Source: Bryobacterales bacterium
GTDB taxonomy: Bacteria; Acidobacteriota; Terriglobia; Bryobacterales; Bryobacteraceae
Direction: 5' to 3'
Length of the DNA stretch: 7,270 nucleotides
NCBI GenBank assembly: GCA_003487005.1
Contig: DNFG01000313.1
Location: forward strand, 1-7,270
The position numbers and the translations under genes are program-made. Positions 1-5,652 of the stretch are shown here, piece after piece. The notes beneath the pieces are model-generated. The model was not told the origin of the DNA. It worked only from the letters and a program-made list of their open reading frames with translations, and ran no database searches. Every line of letters begins with the position of its first letter. Within the stretch, counting starts at the first letter, position 1.

Positions 1-131
1 ACGCCAAGGGCGGCTACGATCAGCCCGAGTAGGACTCTCTTGCGTCTGGTGTCGGCTCGTCGCGAGCCCGAAAACTCAGCACGTTTTTGTTCCCGTATGG
101 ATTGTGGACTTGCTTGTTGGTGCTTGGACAT
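1..131 (-). CDS. N-terminus of a membrane-anchored protein, cut by the left edge
   Basis: A left-pointing reading frame starts with ATG at 131 and is open to base 1, giving 43 residues. It is not a stop-free accident alone: an AGGAGG ribosome binding site (150-145) lies 13 nt upstream and overlaps the stop codon of the previous gene, as expected in an operon. The first 31 residues are polar and very basic (EQKRAEF, then RRADTRRKR) and lead straight into a hydrophobic run, VLLGLIVAALGV, that looks like the start of a transmembrane anchor. This implies a cytoplasmic N-tail with the rest of the protein outside. The operon contains two thioredoxin-fold proteins, so a third anchored thiol or DsbA-like protein is possible, but nothing visible identifies the family. 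Confidence 0.72.
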   Translation of the reverse strand, partial: MSKHQQASPQSIREQKRAEFSGSRRADTRRKRVLLGLIVAALG

Positions 132-144
132 AGTCTCTTTCACG

Positions 145-150
145 CCTCCT
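145..150 (-). promoter_or_regulatory. Ribosome binding site AGGAGG of the left-edge gene
   Basis: A perfect AGGAGG reads leftward here. It shares bases with the TAG stop (151-149) of the DUF5666-like gene, so termination of one gene and initiation of the next occur at the same spot. This supports the ATG at 131 as a real start although only 43 codons are visible. Confidence 0.7.
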
Positions 151-514
151 AGTGAGAGTGTCCGCTGTGCCCTGATGGCATGGTCATCTGGGCGGGAGCA
201 GCCGGAGAAGGTAGCTGAATCTCGCGCGCGATGATCTCGCCGTTCGGCTGCGGGGTCCCCACAACGGTCACCTTCGCGCCTTGCTTCAGAGCCGCGGTCG
301 GCAATTCCGCCTTCCCCATGGTGATTCGTGACTCTTTCGTCAGCAGGACCGTGACAGCGCCCTTCTTCGTTTTGAGCTGCAGACGATCCTCCCCGACCGA
401 GAGGATCTCGCCCTTGGACTTTTCCTCCTTCGGTTTGCGAGCGTCTGAGGCCAGGACCGCTGCGGGGAGCAGTAGGGCGGCCAGGGACAAAACGGCTAAG
501 TATCTTCGTTGCAT
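149..514 (-). CDS. Exported DUF5666-like protein with His-containing tail
   Basis: This 121-residue protein starts with a clear signal peptide (MQRRYLAVLSLAALLLPAAVLA, likely cut before SDA). The frame is open 15 codons further upstream, but the ATG at 514 is preferred because AAAGGA stands just before it and the signal peptide begins there. The body follows the DUF5666 pattern: a GEILSV strand, LQLKTKKGAVTV, then LKQGAKVTVVGT, then a 'NGEIIAREI' strand, which suggests a small beta-barrel. The tail is Pro/Ala-rich and ends GHSGHSH, which could bind metal. It begins 4 nt after the stop of the DsbA-like gene and its stop overlaps the next ribosome binding site. DUF5666 has no established biochemical role that I can assign here. 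Two similar proteins of 121 and 120 residues are in this window. Confidence 0.85.
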   Translation of the reverse strand: MQRRYLAVLSLAALLLPAAVLASDARKPKEEKSKGEILSVGEDRLQLKTKKGAVTVLLTKESRITMGKAELPTAALKQGAKVTVVGTPQPNGEIIAREIQLPSPAAPAQMTMPSGHSGHSH

Positions 515-518
515 TGTG

Positions 519-1256
519 CTATTTCCTTTCTGATTGGTGACTCTCGTGAGGCTGTCCAACCAGCGCGTCGAGAACCTTCTGAACTTCGCTGACGTCGATG
601 GTCTCGACGAACGACTTGCCAGCCACTACAACGGTTGGTGTCCTGCGGATGCCCGCCGCGACACCCTCTCGAAACTCCGCGTCGACTGCGCGGTTGTAGG
701 AATCATTCATTAGGGCGGCCAGCGCTTTCTCAGAATCAAGGCGTTTGTCGCGGCAGAATGCGCTCAATTCGGCGCGGAAGCCGCGGGCGTTGATCTCGCT
801 GATCCGCCCTTGAACCCGCCGGCGGAATTCTGCAGCGGCTCCGGGGTCCAGGTCGTGAAGATACCTAGCTGCAACAGCCGCCTCCTTGGCCCACGAGTGT
901 TTGGGGAGTGGGAAGTCACGATGCTCAAACGCCACCACTGCGCCGTAGCGTGGAAGCAACGTCTCGTCCAGCGCTTTCCGGAATACGGCGCAATCCGGAC
1001 ATTGGAGATCCTCGTAGATGATCACGCGGATTCGGCTCGCTGCGTTCCCCTCCACGTGGCGCTGGGGCTTAGGCGTCCTAGCCCTTTCTCCAGAAGCGAG
1101 ATTGGCAGGACTAGTCAACTCCAGGACACAACAATCCTCCTTGTGAGCAGGTTTGGATTGTAGCGGGGACTGCTCTGATGGTTGTTTCTGCTCCGCCTTG
1201 GCGAGTGGCCAAAGGGATAGCATCACGAGGACCACCGGAAAGCGGCGAAAGCTCAT
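519..1256 (-). CDS. Exported DsbA-like thioredoxin-fold protein (CPDC)
   Basis: This 245-residue protein has a signal peptide (MSFRRFPVVLVMLSLWPLAKA) followed by a polar linker to about residue 74. It then has a thioredoxin-4/DsbA-type domain: the strand RVIIYEDLQ, the redox motif CPDC at 86-89, a helical insertion (about 120-195), and the cis-proline loop RRTPTVVV with Pro207. The FEHRDFPL segment after the active site is typical of this DsbA/BdbD-like group. It probably acts on thiols of exported proteins; whether as oxidase or reductase cannot be told. The linker contains an unusual adjacent pair, Cys42-Cys43. The start codon overlaps the stop of the upstream thioredoxin gene as ATGA, so the two are likely translationally coupled. 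The DUF5666-like gene follows after 4 nt. Confidence 0.9.
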   Translation of the reverse strand: MSFRRFPVVLVMLSLWPLAKAEQKQPSEQSPLQSKPAHKEDCCVLELTSPANLASGERARTPKPQRHVEGNAASRIRVIIYEDLQCPDCAVFRKALDETLLPRYGAVVAFEHRDFPLPKHSWAKEAAVAARYLHDLDPGAAAEFRRRVQGRISEINARGFRAELSAFCRDKRLDSEKALAALMNDSYNRAVDAEFREGVAAGIRRTPTVVVAGKSFVETIDVSEVQKVLDALVGQPHESHQSERK

Positions 1257-1861
1257 CGCGCCTCCGTAAAGGCGCCGAGGCGCAGCGCGCTGATACTCCG
1301 GGCCGGGGGGCGTTGGGTTGATGGTCGGCTTCCGTCCAGTCTCAGTGGCGGATCCTTGAGCAACTCAACGATCTTCGCCCTGAAGTTCGCCTCTTCGTTC
1401 TGAAAGAACGGGGCGTCACCCTCAAACTGATCTCGAATTCTGCCCCGCCGGTCGACGAAGACCATGATCGGCACCGAATGCCGCATCACGGTTGACAACT
1501 GGGCGAACTCATAGACCCGCTCTCTCGGAATGGCCGCGACGGGGTGGGTCACGCCATGTTCGGAGACAAACCTTGGCGCCGCGGCGACTGCATCGTCGTT
1601 GAACGGGAGCGAAATGGCCTGGAAGCCCTTGGGGCCATACTCGCGTTGCAGCCGGCTCATGAGCTTTGCCGTGTTCTGGCAGTGCGGACACGTCGTGAGC
1701 ATGAACTCGAGTGCGACAATCTTGCCACGCAGCGCGCTTAGCCGGAACGGTTTGCCGGCCGCGTCGGCAAGTGAGAGTTCGGGTGCCTCTCTGGTTGCCT
1801 CAGCACCACTGAGCACCGATGCGGCGAATGGAATGGAAACGAGGAATTGTTGGCGAGTCAT
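1253..1861 (-). CDS. TlpA/redoxin-type exported thioredoxin (CPHC)
   Basis: This 202-residue protein has a hydrophobic N-terminus (TRQQFLVSIPFAASVLSGAEA) that acts as a signal peptide or anchor. The domain order is that of AhpC-TSA/TlpA-like proteins: a 'PELSLADAAGKPFRLSALRGK' lead, the strand IVALEFMLTTCPHC with catalytic cysteines 58 and 61, and the cis-proline loop SVPIMVFVD with Pro131, followed by RRGRIRDQFEG. Such proteins reduce disulfides outside the cytoplasm, for example in cytochrome c maturation. A cytochrome c gene lies in this window but on the other strand. The frame is open 41 codons further upstream, across the previous gene. The ATG at 1861 is preferred because GGGAGAGG sits just upstream and the hydrophobic segment starts there. 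The last 35 residues are Arg/Pro-rich and appear disordered. Confidence 0.9.
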   Translation of the reverse strand: MTRQQFLVSIPFAASVLSGAEATREAPELSLADAAGKPFRLSALRGKIVALEFMLTTCPHCQNTAKLMSRLQREYGPKGFQAISLPFNDDAVAAAPRFVSEHGVTHPVAAIPRERVYEFAQLSTVMRHSVPIMVFVDRRGRIRDQFEGDAPFFQNEEANFRAKIVELLKDPPLRLDGSRPSTQRPPARSISALRLGAFTEAR

Positions 1862-1883
1862 CAAGCGCCTCTCCCATCTGAGA

Positions 1884-2249
1884 TCAATGTTTATGTCCAC
1901 CCGACGCCGGGGCGCTACCCATCGGGGCTCTGTCAGATTGGCCACCGGTTCGGATCTCGCGGGCTTTGATCTGAGTAGAGCCAAGCCGAACGCCCTGCAC
2001 TACGATTCGGTCTCCGGCCCGCAGCGCCGACGCATCGACCTCGGCACCGCTCTGGAGGATTCGGGTCCGCTCCGAAACTAGCAGCGACTCGGAGCGGCGA
2101 CCGACCGAGATGTCAATTTGACCTTGCTGTACCGACTCGACCGTACCCTCGATCCGGACCGACTTCTTGCCGCGAGGCTCGCAAGCCAGCGCTGGTTCTT
2201 GAAACGTTAGGATCGCAGCGGCGAAAAGGAGAATGGCTGAACGCATCAT
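1884..2249 (-). CDS. Exported DUF5666-like protein, first gene of the left-pointing operon
   Basis: This 121-residue protein has a signal peptide (MRSAILLFAAAILTFQEPALA, then CEPRG). Cys after ALA hints weakly at a lipoprotein, but the residues before it are not a good lipobox. The body repeats the DUF5666 pattern: IEGTVESVQQGQIDISVGRR, LLVSERTRI, then LRAGDRIVVQGV, then TQIKAREI. The tail is Gly/Ser/Pro-rich and ends GGHKH. Two ATG codons are adjacent (2249 and 2246). A GGAG at 2260-2257 lies 7 nt before the first, so that one is chosen. The TlpA-like gene follows after 22 nt. As the first gene after a long non-coding stretch with a stable hairpin, it is the likely target of leader control. 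Its partner or ligand is unknown. Confidence 0.83.
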   Translation of the reverse strand: MMRSAILLFAAAILTFQEPALACEPRGKKSVRIEGTVESVQQGQIDISVGRRSESLLVSERTRILQSGAEVDASALRAGDRIVVQGVRLGSTQIKAREIRTGGQSDRAPMGSAPASGGHKH

Positions 2250-2276
2250 ACATATACTCCAAAGTGCAGTCGTTCT

Positions 2277-2327
2277 CCTCCGTTCAAAGGGCCAGGCGGC
2301 CGGTTCGGAGGTTACCGGCCACCTGGC
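2277..2327 (-). promoter_or_regulatory. Stable leader hairpin with possible pseudoknot upstream of the left-pointing operon
   Basis: Bases 2291-2304 and 2314-2327 are inverted repeats: GCCAGG-C-GGCCGGT and ACCGGCC-A-CCTGGC, with a 9-base loop. The one non-complementary position is C against A on the plus strand, but G against U in leftward RNA, so the 14-pair stem is complete only in the transcript of the operon. The loop reads AACCUCCGA in that RNA. Its CCUCCG (2311-2306) is exactly complementary to CGGAGG just downstream (2282-2277), which would allow an H-type pseudoknot. The start codon is 41 nt beyond the stem. No U-run follows, so it is a poor intrinsic terminator. Its role is inferred. 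Confidence 0.55.
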
Positions 2328-2369
2328 AAAGCTCCGGCGACGTAAGAGTACGAAGCCAGAGCGAGGGAA

Positions 2370-2408
2370 GATGCATCGGACTGGAGGAGTGGTATCCGAT
2401 CTGGCATC
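2370..2408. repeat. Imperfect inverted repeat in the divergent region
   Basis: GATGC-ATCGGA (2370-2380) is complementary to TCCGAT (2395-2400) plus GCATC (2404-2408), with a 3-base bulge (CTG) and a 14-base loop. That is 11 pairs. It could be a protein binding site for either divergent unit, or an RNA fold. No T-run follows on either strand, so a terminator is unlikely. Confidence 0.35.
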
Positions 2409-2809
2409 TTTGCCTCTTCTCTCGCACGGAAATCAGTTTGCACGAAGGTGCCCAATCGAAGTTGACCGGTCGGATTTCGGGGGCGACCATCTTATGTCGG
2501 GCGATGTCAACTAGTTGCGAGGCATACGACCACTCCATGTCGCATTCACGGGCGGAGTTTGAACGCGTTGTGCCAGGCGACTGTCCCTGGCAGCGCACCG
2601 ATTGTGCACTTTTGGACAGTTCAATCTGAAATCAAGACTCGCTCGTTCTGGTTCTCGCGGCCAGTTCGCCCGAGGCGCACGGATGTTCTCTGGCCGCCAC
2701 GACCCTACTAGCTGTCCGGCGACGCCCGGGATTGTGCGAGTGACCTTCACTTGGCGCACGTCGACCAACTCGGCGAGTTGTGGTATCAGTCCTGCTAGAA
2801 GAACCAGCG

Positions 2810-3730
2810 GTGCGCGTATCATTCCTATTCCCGATCTTCGCAGTGACCACGCTCACTCTGGTTGCGCAGGCGGTGAGGAGCCCGCGTGGCGCGCAACGAG
2901 ATTCTCTCGAGGCGACAATTCGCGTCACAGCCGATCTTGTGCTTGTTCCTGTTACAGTCACTGAGAACTCAGGCAAACCTGTTCTCGGCCTTGACAAGAG
3001 TGACTTCGTGCTGACGGACGAAAAGGTCCTTCAGGAGATTCTGTCGTTCTCACACGAGAATGCCTCAGTATCCATCGGCATCGTGTTCGACCTCAGCGGG
3101 AGCATGACGAACAAGATCGCGAAGGCGCGATCGGCAGTTCGAGAGTTCCTGCGGTACATCGAGGTGCAGGATGAGGTCCTCCTGGTGACGTTCAGCGATC
3201 GAGCCCAACAGCGGACGGAATTTGCCTCCGACGATACGGCCGTCCTCAATGAACTTCTCTTTGCGCAGCCTAACGGCAGCACGGCTCTATTCGATGCCGT
3301 GGCTATTGCAGTTCGCGCGATGCGAAAGGCTCGGAATGATCGCAGGATGTTGCTTGTGGTCTCTGACGGAGAGGATAATCACAGCCGCTTTTCCGAACGC
3401 GAACTGCGGCGAGTCGTTGAAGAAACGGAGATTCAGATTCACGCACTGGGAATTCATGACCGCGGGCCAGGCATGCGGGAGGCGGGAGGGCCGCAGATTC
3501 TGGAGGACTTCGCGAAGATGACCGGAGGGGAACATCACATGGTCGGTGACGTCGGGGAGTTGCCCGGCCTAGCCGCAAAAATGGGGTTGGCGCTCCATGA
3601 TCGGTATCTGCTGGGCTACCGCCCAACACCATCGGGAGTGCCGGGAAAGTGGCGGAGAATCCGGGTGAAGCTGCCAGTGGCTCCACGGTCCTATCAGATC
3701 TACGCTCGTACAGGCTATCGAGTGCCGTGA
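2810..3730 (+). CDS. VWFA-related acidobacterial-type secreted VWA protein
   Basis: With a GTG start at 2810 the protein has 306 residues and a clean signal peptide (MRVSFLFPIFAVTTLTLVAQA). The frame is open to another GTG at 2780, but that adds an acidic LLEEPA stretch before the signal peptide; AGAAGAA upstream of 2810 is a weak ribosome binding site. Residues 36-80 match the N-terminal domain of the family (RVTADLVLVPVTVTENSGKP, then GLDKSDFVLTDE). The VWA domain has a complete metal-ion site: DLSGS at 94-98, Thr158 in NGSTALFDA, and Asp186 in VVSDGEDN. The C-terminus has YLLGYRPT and YARTGYRVP, as in TIGR03436 proteins. The VWA site suggests metal-dependent protein binding in the envelope; the partner is unknown. 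The next gene starts immediately after the stop. Confidence 0.9.
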   Translation: MRVSFLFPIFAVTTLTLVAQAVRSPRGAQRDSLEATIRVTADLVLVPVTVTENSGKPVLGLDKSDFVLTDEKVLQEILSFSHENASVSIGIVFDLSGSMTNKIAKARSAVREFLRYIEVQDEVLLVTFSDRAQQRTEFASDDTAVLNELLFAQPNGSTALFDAVAIAVRAMRKARNDRRMLLVVSDGEDNHSRFSERELRRVVEETEIQIHALGIHDRGPGMREAGGPQILEDFAKMTGGEHHMVGDVGELPGLAAKMGLALHDRYLLGYRPTPSGVPGKWRRIRVKLPVAPRSYQIYARTGYRVP

Positions 3731-3732
3731 GT

Positions 3733-4137
3733 ATGACAGCACCATTGCCTAAGAGATGGCTATTCGCTCTCGGCGACACGCTTTTTCTGTTCGCCGTTTC
3801 GCTGGGCACTTCAGCCGTGATGTATCTGTCCCATACACTGAACATCCCTTTCGTATCCGCTACGCTCGGTGGGATGCTCGCCGCAATGGCGCTCCAGGTT
3901 GTTATGGCGGTTGCGATCAGCCCTTTGCTGGGATCCATTGAGAGCATGGTCCCATCGATGGTCCTGGGCATGCTTTCGCCGATGGTGGTCTGCTTGGCGC
4001 ACCTGGCCGGTGTGCGTGTCACCCTGGAGTCGACGCTCATGATCGGAGCGGGAACAGCACTTCTGTTCCACCTATATCTGCATCAGCATGCCCTGAGTTG
4101 CCGCCGCAGATTTGCGATTGCGGGCGGGAAGGAATAG
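3733..4137 (+). CDS. Small Met-rich integral membrane protein, four predicted helices
   Basis: This protein of 134 residues has about four hydrophobic segments: WLFALGDTLFLFAVSLGTSAV, FVSATLGGMLAAMALQVVM, SMVPSMVLGMLSPMVVCLA and LMIGAGTALLFHLYL. It contains ten methionines, several in small-residue contexts such as GGMLAAM and SMVPSMVLGMLSPM, and ends with a His/Cys stretch (FHLYLHQHALSCRRR). The ATG at 3733 is 2 nt after the VWA stop. A GTG at 3727 overlaps that stop as GTGA and would add two residues; CAGG at 3711-3714 suits it slightly better. Either start implies coupling to the VWA gene. I do not recognise the family. The Met and His content would fit a metal-related membrane protein, but that is a guess. 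Confidence 0.8.
   Translation: MTAPLPKRWLFALGDTLFLFAVSLGTSAVMYLSHTLNIPFVSATLGGMLAAMALQVVMAVAISPLLGSIESMVPSMVLGMLSPMVVCLAHLAGVRVTLESTLMIGAGTALLFHLYLHQHALSCRRRFAIAGGKE
4127..4133 (+). promoter_or_regulatory. Ribosome binding site GGAAGGA deciding the methyltransferase start
   Basis: GGAAGGA lies inside the last codons of the membrane protein gene. It is 11 nt before GTG 4145, the chosen start of the methyltransferase. It is only 4 nt before ATG 4138, which opens a five-codon frame (MRSAA, stop at 4153-4155) in another phase. Confidence 0.5.
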
Positions 4138-4144
4138 ATGCGCA

Positions 4145-4780
4145 GTGCCGCCTAACTGGGATCTCCGTGCGCGCGCTTACGATGCTCTCGAAGCCTCGGA
4201 CCTCAGAAGAGGACCTTCCAAGGCGCGGTTATTCAGCAGGATCCGCGGCCGGACTCTCTTCCTCGGCATAGGAACAGGCATCGACATCCGCCACTTTCCG
4301 CCGGGGGCCGACGTCACTGGAATCGATCTGAGCCAAGAGATGATCCGGCGTGCCAAACAGCGCTGTGCGGCCTACCCGGGTTCATTGAAGCTGCTTCGAA
4401 TGGATGCCATGCATCTGGGCTTCCGCGACGACTGTTTCGACACAGTCGTCACTTCTTGTACTCTTTGTTCCGTTTCCAATCCAGCGCATGTCCTGGCAGA
4501 GCTCTATCGTGTCTTGCGCCCCGGCGGCATCTTCCTCTTCCTCGAGCACGTCATGAGCACGGATCCCCTTCTAGGTCTGGCTCTAAACTGGATGACCCTC
4601 TCTACACGGCGGTCCGGTACCGCGATGAACAGAGACACGCTCTCTGCCGTGAAAGCCGTTGGATTCGAGATTGAGAACATCGAAAGTGTGTTCCTCGACA
4701 TCATCCTGAGTGCACGTACCCTAAAACCAGGCAGCGCGATTCCCGGCGGCCGGTCCGACGCGAGCCCACAGAACGACTGA
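4145..4780 (+). CDS. Class I SAM-dependent methyltransferase (Methyltransf_11 type)
   Basis: From GTG 4145 the protein has 211 residues and no signal peptide, so it is cytoplasmic. The Rossmann motifs are clear: motif I LFLGIGTGID (38-47), VTGIDLS with the acidic residue Asp61, LLRMDAMHLGF (83-93), and LRPGG (124-128) followed by IFLFLEHVMS. The LCSVSNPAHVLAELYRVLRPGG block and the later MNRDTL...GFEIENIE pattern resemble the UbiE/phospholipid methyltransferase-like group that includes METTL7-type proteins. The substrate cannot be read from sequence; a lipid or quinone is possible. The frame is open upstream to TTG 4112, inside the membrane protein gene. GTG 4145 is preferred because GGAAGGA precedes it and homologous starts usually lie shortly before the NWDLRARAYD segment. 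Confidence 0.88.
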   Translation: MPPNWDLRARAYDALEASDLRRGPSKARLFSRIRGRTLFLGIGTGIDIRHFPPGADVTGIDLSQEMIRRAKQRCAAYPGSLKLLRMDAMHLGFRDDCFDTVVTSCTLCSVSNPAHVLAELYRVLRPGGIFLFLEHVMSTDPLLGLALNWMTLSTRRSGTAMNRDTLSAVKAVGFEIENIESVFLDIILSARTLKPGSAIPGGRSDASPQND

Positions 4781-4791
4781 TGGCCCGCTGT

Positions 4792-4829
4792 GGGGCACCT
4801 TCGTCGAGGCTGCGGCCAGCCATTGCCCC
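4792..4829 (+). terminator. Weak possible terminator hairpin after the methyltransferase
   Basis: GGGGCA (4792-4797) pairs with TGCCCC (4824-4829), enclosing an inner hairpin GGCT-GCGGCC-AGCC (4808-4821). The position, 11 bases after the stop, fits a terminator. There is no T-run after it (TGTTGGG follows), so intrinsic termination is doubtful. Confidence 0.22.
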
Positions 4830-4920
4830 TGTTGGGACCTAGGAGTCCAATTTGAGGCAGTAACCGCCCGGACTGGAGGCCGCTCACAAGGGTTCTCGGC
4901 GGAGTTGTCCCAAATGCAAT

Positions 4921-4960
4921 CCACGTGCATCAATCACGTGGCTTGGCATCTCACGTGCCA
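4921..4960. promoter_or_regulatory. Cluster of three CACGTG palindromes upstream of the cytochrome c gene
   Basis: CACGTG occurs at 4922-4927, 4935-4940 and 4952-4957. The first two form a larger inverted repeat, CCACGTG-N7-CACGTGG (4921-4941). The third lies within TGGCA-N7-TGCCA (4944-4960). The second and third also form a direct repeat: GCATC, a 0-2 base spacer, then TCACGTG. The cluster ends about 60 bases before the ATG at 5019, where an operator or activator site would be expected. The binding protein is unknown. Confidence 0.5.
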
Positions 4961-5018
4961 TTCACGCTCCAAACGAACCGAAGGTTCTTACGAACAGGAT
5001 CGTCAAAGGGGCGGGCTG

Positions 5019-5585
5019 ATGTCGAGACGCCGGGTGATTCTGGGAGCCGTTCTTCTGCTGCCCGCAGGTGCGGTCTGGACGTACTGGTTTGTCGTGCACC
5101 ATAGCTTCAGTGCGCGTGTCGCACCTGCTCAATTGGAGGCGACGGTCGCCAGGAACCTGCGCCGTCTCGGCACCGAGCCCCGTTTTCGGGATCTGAAGAG
5201 TCCTCTCCATATGACGCCGCTGGCCATCGCCGAAACACGCGACCACTTCGCCGATCATTGTGCGATCTGTCACGCCAACGATGGCAGCGGCAAGACTGCG
5301 ATTGGGGCAAACATGTACCCGCCGGCGCCGGATCTGCGGGCCGATGCGACTCAGGGACTCTCCGACGGGGAGCTGATGTACATCATCAAGAACGGCATTC
5401 GTTTCACCGGCATGCCGGGCTGGGGCGGCGAGGATGAAGAGAACTGGAAGCTGGTTCTTTTCATTCGCCATCTTCGGCAACTGACGGCAGAAGAGCGCAA
5501 ACTGATGAATGAGGTCAATCAACTCGACGGCGAATCTGGCGAACGAGCACGGCCCCAGTCAGAGCCCGGGCATCAGAAAAATTAG
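5019..5585 (+). CDS. Membrane-anchored monohaem cytochrome c
   Basis: This 188-residue protein begins MSRRRVILGAVLLLPAGAVWT, an anchor or signal segment with a basic N-terminus. AAAGGGG at 5005-5011 precedes the ATG; the frame is open further upstream to 4905 but that part crosses the CACGTG cluster and lacks coding character. The haem site is CAICH at 81-85, followed by NDGSGKT. The likely distal ligand is Met131 in FTGMPGWG, and the order (haem, PPAPDL, LSDGELMYIIKNGIR, GMPGW, W-KLVLFIRHL) is that of small cbb3-type/cytochrome c6-like domains. It probably passes electrons in the periplasm. The last 25 residues are polar and appear disordered. The DUF5666-like gene follows on the same strand after 67 bases. 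Confidence 0.9.
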   Translation: MSRRRVILGAVLLLPAGAVWTYWFVVHHSFSARVAPAQLEATVARNLRRLGTEPRFRDLKSPLHMTPLAIAETRDHFADHCAICHANDGSGKTAIGANMYPPAPDLRADATQGLSDGELMYIIKNGIRFTGMPGWGGEDEENWKLVLFIRHLRQLTAEERKLMNEVNQLDGESGERARPQSEPGHQKN

Positions 5586-5637
5586 CCGAGGCCGGCATGC
5601 GCGCACAGCTTCGCGCGACGAATCGAGATCGAATCAG

Positions 5638-5643
5638 AAGGAG
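5638..5643 (+). promoter_or_regulatory. Ribosome binding site AAGGAG pointing to an ATT start
   Basis: AAGGAG is a near-perfect Shine-Dalgarno sequence. Nine bases follow, then ATT at 5653. No ATG, GTG or TTG in the frame lies at a normal distance; the nearest ATG (5677) is 33 bases away. This site is the main reason for the start chosen for the third DUF5666-like gene. Confidence 0.55.
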
Positions 5644-5652
5644 CGAATCCAA

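Larger units (their letters stand above)
2250..2809. other. Divergent intergenic region, no convincing gene
   Basis: About 560 bases separate the two divergent transcription units. Open frames exist on both strands (for example leftward 2598-2284 and 2822-2511) but none combines a ribosome binding site, plausible composition and a recognisable domain, and the last would overlap the VWA signal peptide. The stretch must hold promoters for both directions. I found no convincing sigma-70 pair: a perfect leftward TTGACA at 2510-2505 has no -10 box at 16-18 nt. Two inverted repeats, listed separately, are the main structure. Confidence 0.6.
4781..5018. other. Intergenic region before the cytochrome c gene
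   Basis: These 238 bases contain no supported gene. The left half holds a weak inverted repeat (4792-4829), the right half a cluster of CACGTG sites (4922-4957), and 4975-4987 is a short perfect inverted repeat, GAACC-GAA-GGTTC. The layout suggests the methyltransferase unit ends here and the cytochrome unit has its own promoter, although no clear -35/-10 pair is visible. Confidence 0.5.

Noticed and set aside
40..234. Rightward 64-residue frame at the left edge
   Set aside because: Antisense to the ribosome binding site and start of the left-edge gene, with no ribosome binding site of its own.
149..559. Longer start (ATG 559) for the DUF5666-like gene
   Set aside because: It would place 15 polar residues before the signal peptide and overlap the DsbA-like gene; ATG 514 has its own ribosome binding site.
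2505..2510. Perfect leftward TTGACA as a -35 box for the thioredoxin operon
   Set aside because: TAAGAT follows at only 10 bases; nothing like a -10 box stands at 16-18 bases.
2508..2517. Perfect palindrome CAACTAGTTG
   Set aside because: Several 10-base palindromes are expected by chance in 7 kb.
2284..2598. Leftward frame of 104 residues in the divergent region
   Set aside because: It runs through the 14-pair hairpin, has no ribosome binding site that fits, and matches nothing familiar.
2511..2822. Leftward frame of 103 residues beginning MIRAPLVLLAGL, resembling a signal peptide
   Set aside because: It starts inside the VWA signal peptide region, soon turns into Arg/Pro-rich sequence, and has no recognisable domain. 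It may be a remnant but cannot be supported.
3303..4040. Leftward 245-residue frame
   Set aside because: Antisense to the VWA and membrane protein genes, both of which have clear protein features.
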